From positions 1 through 10,136 of the forward strand of contig CAKRAT010000070.1 in assembly GCA_934295165.1 (NCBI GenBank): 10,136 bases of DNA. The letters run 5' to 3'. Both the position numbers and the translations under genes were made by a program. The notes below the pieces were generated by a model. It saw only the letters and a list, made by a program, of their open reading frames with translations. It made no database searches and was not told where the DNA came from. This DNA is from an uncultured Dorea sp. (GTDB taxonomy: Bacteria > Bacillota > Clostridia > Lachnospirales > Lachnospiraceae). Below, piece after piece: positions 6,748-10,136 of this stretch. Within the stretch, counting starts at the first letter, position 1, and every line of letters starts with the position of its first letter.

Positions 6748-6962
6748 ATTGAATTCATTATCATTGGCCAACCAAGTCTTTCTCATGGACCGGGATAAGC
6801 CACGATGATGAACTAAATAGTCTTCTGATATTTTCCAGTACATCGGCTTCAAATTGAAAATTTCAAGACACAGGCATTAGATACTATCCGGTACGGTCAG
6901 CTGATCCATTCCGATGCCCGCCTGTATATTTATCAGGATTATATCCTTACGAATGCATGGCG
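6748..6962. other. Gene-free remainder of the convergent gap
   Basis: No gene with a start and ribosome site is visible. The plus-strand frame 6829-7044 is open for 71 codons and reads fairly protein-like (for example LIHSDARLYIYQDY), but it has no start and runs through the ATPase terminator into the ATPase gene. It could be a remnant of a lost gene or chance. I see no riboswitch or RNA gene. Confidence 0.4.
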
Positions 6963-6997
6963 AAAAAATGCGCAGCAGACAACTCATCTGCTACGCA
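6963..6997 (-). terminator. Rho-independent terminator of the P-type ATPase gene
   Basis: On the minus strand, TGCGTAGCAGA (6997-6987) pairs with TCTGCTGCGCA (6979-6969) with one wobble pair, around a 7-nt loop, and is followed by six T (6968-6963). It begins 14 nt after the ATPase stop codon. Confidence 0.92.
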
Positions 6998-7011
6998 TAA
7001 ATGTTACATAC

Positions 7012-9450
7012 TTATTCCTCTCTATGCCGGATCTTTCTGTATAATTTCCGCAGTCCCTTTACCAGAAGTGTCAGATACCGAAGTACTGCTTCTGTAGCGA
7101 TTGAGAAGATAACGAACAACATGATGCACTTCGTCGACATTCCCGTAATCGCAAATAATTTCGGCAGGAAGATGATGCACAGGATACATCCGGCCAGACA
7201 TCCGCCCCATACTGTACCGCGGAAGATATTAACCGGTTTACAGATATTGAACAGGATGATGAATCCTACGATCAGAAGCAACATCGTTGCCGCTGTCGAG
7301 ATATCTGTAGAATTTACTCCAAATGTCTTACCGAACACAACCAGTGCCCCGACCATCAATACATCAGTCAGACCTGCAGGCAGTGCCTTCAGAAATACAT
7401 TGGTCAGGAAGTGCCCCTGTATTCTTTCTTTATTCGGCTGGAATGCCATGAAGAATCCCGGTACTCCGATCGTGAACATACTGATCAGCGATATCTGGGA
7501 TGGTTCCAGTGGATAGGTGATCATCAACACTACGGAGAATAAGGACAACAGGAACGAGAAGATATTCTTCACCAGGAACAGGCTGGCTGAACGCTGGATG
7601 TTATTGACAACTCTTCTTCCTTCCATCACTACCGACGGCATACATGCAAAGTTGGATTCCAGTAATACGACCTGCGAAGCCTGTACTGCCGCATCACTTC
7701 CGGATGCCATGGCAACACTGCAGTCGGCATCTTTCAGTGCGAGTACGTCGTTGACACCGTCTCCGGTCATCGCTACTGTCTTGCCCTGGTCTTTCAGCGC
7801 ATGTACGAACTGCCGCTTCTGATCCGGTGTTACACGTCCGAATACAGTATAATTGGCAACTGCATCCGCAACTTCTGCATCTGTATGAAGTGTTGCTGCA
7901 TCGATATAACGGTCCGCATTTGCAATACCTGCTTCTTTTGCCACTTCAGATACGGTCAGCGGATTATCTCCGGATATGACCTTCACTTCCACGCCCTGTT
8001 CAGCAAAGTACGCAAATGTCTCCGATGCTTCTTTTCGGATTGGATTGGCAAGGAGTACGTAACCCAGCGGCGTTACTTTGCCGGTCAGTGCCTTTCCATC
8101 CAGTTCCCCGTCATAAGAACCGAATACCAGTACACGGTTTCCTTTTCCTGCATAGACTTCTATCTCTTCTTTATATTCTTCAAAATCATCTCTCAGTACG
8201 AATTCCGGTGCTCCAAGTACATGCACTTCATCTTTATATGTGACTCCGCTGTATTTGGTTGCAGAGGTAAATGGAGTGACAGCCCCGGCGGTCTTTCCGG
8301 TTCCTTCTTTGAAATATTCTTTTAACGCTTCCATCGTGATATTGTCACTGCTCATTGCTTTTGCAAAATCACCGAGCATCTTCGGAAGCTCCGGCATCTC
8401 GTCTTTTTTATAATTGGCTGTCGGAACCACATCTTTTACACTCATGGATGTCTCTGTGATCGTACCCGTCTTGTCCACACAGAGTACATTGACTCTTGCA
8501 AGTGTCTCGATACTCTTCATATCATGAAGCAGTACATTCTGTTTTGCCAGACGCATTGCACTGACTGCCATTGCCACACTTGCCAGAAGGTATAAGCCTT
8601 CCGGAATCATACCGATCACGGCTGCTACCATCGATGTGACACTGCTGCGGAACGGATCTCCATTAAAGAAGAAACTCTGCACGAACAGAACAATTCCGAT
8701 TGGGATCAGTGCGATACCGACGAATTTTACCAGTTTGTCAAGGGAACGGATCATCTCAGACTGTTCACCCTTCTGCATTGCTTTCGCTTCCAGTGTCAGT
8801 TTGGAAATATAAGAATCCACTCCGACTGCATCCAGTCTCGCATGACACTCTCCTGCCACAATAAAGCTTCCTGACATCAGACGATCTCCCGGATTCTTCG
8901 TGATCTCATCCGATTCTCCTGTCAGGAGGGATTCATTGACCTGTACGCTTCCATGTACCACTTCCGCATCTGCACAGACCTGATTTCCTGCTTTGAAAAT
9001 CACGATATCATCCAGTACCAGACTCTCGGAATTCACCCGTGAAGTCTTCCCGTCTCTTACCACCATTGCATGCGGTGCATTCAGCATATTCAACTTTTCC
9101 AGTGTCTTTTTGGAACGGATCTCCTGCACGATACCGATCAGTGTATTAAAGATGATGACCGGCAGGAATGTCAGGTTACGGAATGATCCTACAATCGTCA
9201 GAAGGATTGCCAGGACCAAAAAGATCAGATTGAAATATGTGAATACATTTTCCTTAATAATCTCTTCCGTTGTCTGGGCCGGCGGATCGACTGGCAGATT
9301 GCTCCAGCCGTCACGCTTATGTTCTTCTACCTGCGCTGTCGTCAGGCCTTCCTCATAATCCGGCTCATATCTGGTTGTCGGTGTTCTTTCTATCTCATAA
9401 TCACAGGCTTCTTCCTGTAGTTTTCGTTTTCGCCTGTCTTTTGTCTGCAT
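7012..9450 (-). CDS. P-type cation-transporting ATPase, CtpE-like
   Basis: An 812-residue membrane pump that moves a cation across the cytoplasmic membrane using ATP. All core motifs are present: TGES at 177-180 (actuator domain), PEGL at 283-286 in the fourth membrane helix, DKTGT with the phosphorylated Asp326, GAPE in the nucleotide domain (about 413), and GDGVND at 563-568. About ten membrane helices are seen: two pairs before the phosphorylation domain and six after. PEGL followed by LARVNVLCVDKTGT resembles mycobacterial CtpE, linked to Ca2+ transport. No Cys-Pro-Cys motif or N-terminal metal-binding domain is present, so it is not a copper/zinc pump. The start at 9450 follows AAGGAGG by 5 nt; an in-frame ATG at 9474 has no such site. 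The gene stands alone, with its own terminator. Confidence 0.93.
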   Translation of the reverse strand: MQTKDRRKRKLQEEACDYEIERTPTTRYEPDYEEGLTTAQVEEHKRDGWSNLPVDPPAQTTEEIIKENVFTYFNLIFLVLAILLTIVGSFRNLTFLPVIIFNTLIGIVQEIRSKKTLEKLNMLNAPHAMVVRDGKTSRVNSESLVLDDIVIFKAGNQVCADAEVVHGSVQVNESLLTGESDEITKNPGDRLMSGSFIVAGECHARLDAVGVDSYISKLTLEAKAMQKGEQSEMIRSLDKLVKFVGIALIPIGIVLFVQSFFFNGDPFRSSVTSMVAAVIGMIPEGLYLLASVAMAVSAMRLAKQNVLLHDMKSIETLARVNVLCVDKTGTITETSMSVKDVVPTANYKKDEMPELPKMLGDFAKAMSSDNITMEALKEYFKEGTGKTAGAVTPFTSATKYSGVTYKDEVHVLGAPEFVLRDDFEEYKEEIEVYAGKGNRVLVFGSYDGELDGKALTGKVTPLGYVLLANPIRKEASETFAYFAEQGVEVKVISGDNPLTVSEVAKEAGIANADRYIDAATLHTDAEVADAVANYTVFGRVTPDQKRQFVHALKDQGKTVAMTGDGVNDVLALKDADCSVAMASGSDAAVQASQVVLLESNFACMPSVVMEGRRVVNNIQRSASLFLVKNIFSFLLSLFSVVLMITYPLEPSQISLISMFTIGVPGFFMAFQPNKERIQGHFLTNVFLKALPAGLTDVLMVGALVVFGKTFGVNSTDISTAATMLLLIVGFIILFNICKPVNIFRGTVWGGCLAGCILCIIFLPKLFAITGMSTKCIMLFVIFSIATEAVLRYLTLLVKGLRKLYRKIRHREE

Positions 9451-9513
9451 AGAATTCCTCCTTGTTGGCTGCATTCTGCAGCTACATTCTGATTTTATCT
9501 ATCATTTGTATTT

Positions 9514-9519
9514 AGTATA
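9514..9519 (-). promoter_or_regulatory. Possible -10 element for the P-type ATPase gene
   Basis: TATACT on the minus strand lies about 64 nt ahead of the ATPase start within an AT-rich stretch. No good -35 hexamer is found at normal spacing. The 260-nt gap from 9475 to 9734 otherwise holds only the RNase H terminator and AT-rich sequence. Confidence 0.3.
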
Positions 9520-9665
9520 CACCAAAATATGCCAATATTGTATTAACACTTTATGAATTCTGTATGTAATTTTGTTAAGCTACTATGACTCTTTCTTCCT
9601 GTAATCCCTTATAAAATTTACTGCCAGCACTTTTTTCTATAATTTTTTTTCCAAATATTTGAAGC

Positions 9666-9702
9666 AAAAATGCAGTTCACTTTTTTCATACGTAAACTGC
9701 AT
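9666..9702 (-). terminator. Rho-independent terminator after the ribonuclease H gene
   Basis: On the minus strand ATGCAGTTTAC (9702-9692) pairs with GTGAACTGCAT (9680-9670), 11 bp with one wobble, around an 11-nt loop, and a run of T follows (9670-9666). It begins about 33 nt after the stop codon. Confidence 0.85.
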
Positions 9703-9734
9703 CTTGCTCCTATATACTCATCCTGTATATTTTC

Positions 9735-10136
9735 CTATATACTTACATTTTCATCCGTGCGAAGCAGTGCATTTTTCGCAAGCTGGTCTGCTTCTTCGTT
9801 ATAATGATTTCCCGTATGCGCTGCGACTTTGCAGAAAGATATCTTTATCTGCTTTGCTGCTTCCTGCATATATGCCGCATATTTGCTGGTAAGCGGTGTC
9901 TTTGCCCGCCACACACCGGTTACCCATTTTTCTACACCCTCGTAATCATAGCGGATCTCTACCGACTGATAGTCATGTTCTTTTGCCCATTGTACCGCAT
10001 TCATCGCACCAAGCATCTCTCCTGCAACGTTCCGAATCTTTACGCCTTCCGGATCACAACCGCTTCCGGATTTTCTGAATTCTTCTCCGTCCGGTGTCAG
10101 GATCACACAGCCAAATGCATATCTTCCGATGCTTTT
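9735..10136 (-). CDS. Ribonuclease HI, C-terminal part (N-terminus beyond window)
   Basis: The visible 133 residues are the greater part of a type 1 RNase H domain, which cuts the RNA strand of RNA-DNA hybrids. Three of the four acidic catalytic residues are visible: Glu in RNVAGEMLGAM (visible residue 40), Asp in IRYDYEGVE (64) and Asp in NEEADQLAK (117); the mobile-loop His is in AAHTGN (107). The first catalytic Asp would lie just upstream, outside the window. The frame is open to the last base. The sequence resembles the RNase H proteins of Firmicutes that often carry an N-terminal viroplasmin-like hybrid-binding domain; whether that domain is present cannot be seen. A GTG at 10104-10106 lies in frame but inside the domain, so it is not the start. 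Confidence 0.92.
   Translation of the reverse strand, partial: KSIGRYAFGCVILTPDGEEFRKSGSGCDPEGVKIRNVAGEMLGAMNAVQWAKEHDYQSVEIRYDYEGVEKWVTGVWRAKTPLTSKYAAYMQEAAKQIKISFCKVAAHTGNHYNEEADQLAKNALLRTDENVSI

Noticed and set aside
7801..8325. A 174-codon plus-strand open frame inside the P-type ATPase gene
   Set aside because: Its Cys/Phe/Tyr-rich translation is typical of antisense reading through a real gene; no start signal.
9522..9545. AATAT-type weak inverted repeat upstream of the ATPase, considered as a metal-regulator box
   Set aside because: The arms are only about 5 bp of A/T in an AT-rich stretch and do not match a Fur, MntR or Zur box convincingly.

Overview
The window reads as chromosomal DNA of a low-to-moderate G+C, Gram-positive anaerobe. 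The best fit is Lachnospiraceae (the Blautia/Dorea/Ruminococcus type), judged from strong GGAGG ribosome sites, codon choice and the kinds of genes present; the genus cannot be fixed by eye. It holds eight complete protein genes and two cut by the window edges. I see no rRNA, tRNA, CRISPR array, phage gene or intact insertion sequence.

Layout. (1) 1-350, minus: start of a MacB/LolD-type ABC transporter ATPase, leaving the window on the left, with a perfect tandem 11-bp repeat upstream that looks like a response-regulator site. (2) 636-2306, plus: an lrgA-lrgB pair (holin-like proteins, or a pyruvate carrier of the PftAB type) followed closely by a cytidylate-kinase-like P-loop protein; a 98-residue protein of unknown function follows at 2375-2671. 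(3) 2708-6367: a MerR-family regulator on the minus strand, divergent from an iron-type alcohol dehydrogenase and an overlapping class-3-like aldehyde dehydrogenase. The gap between them carries a textbook MerR promoter: -35 and -10 elements 19 bp apart with a 15-bp palindrome inside the spacer. (4) 6368-7011: a gene-free convergent gap with a 212-nt nested palindrome that has perfect 30-bp terminal inverted repeats, then a separate ~100-nt hairpin, then the ATPase terminator. (5) 7012-9450, minus: a full-length P-type cation ATPase resembling CtpE. (6) 9735-10136, minus: the C-terminal part of a ribonuclease HI, with its own terminator, running off the right edge.

How the parts fit. The MerR/ADH/ALDH block looks like a self-contained switch for an alcohol/aldehyde pair: the regulator probably senses a small molecule and twists the over-long promoter spacer into an active shape. 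The lrgAB-kinase block suggests a membrane carrier co-expressed with a nucleotide-binding protein. The ATPase and RNase H genes look like ordinary housekeeping. The most unusual items are the palindromic element at 6405-6616 and the MerR operator; nothing here is a clear new defence or mobile system.
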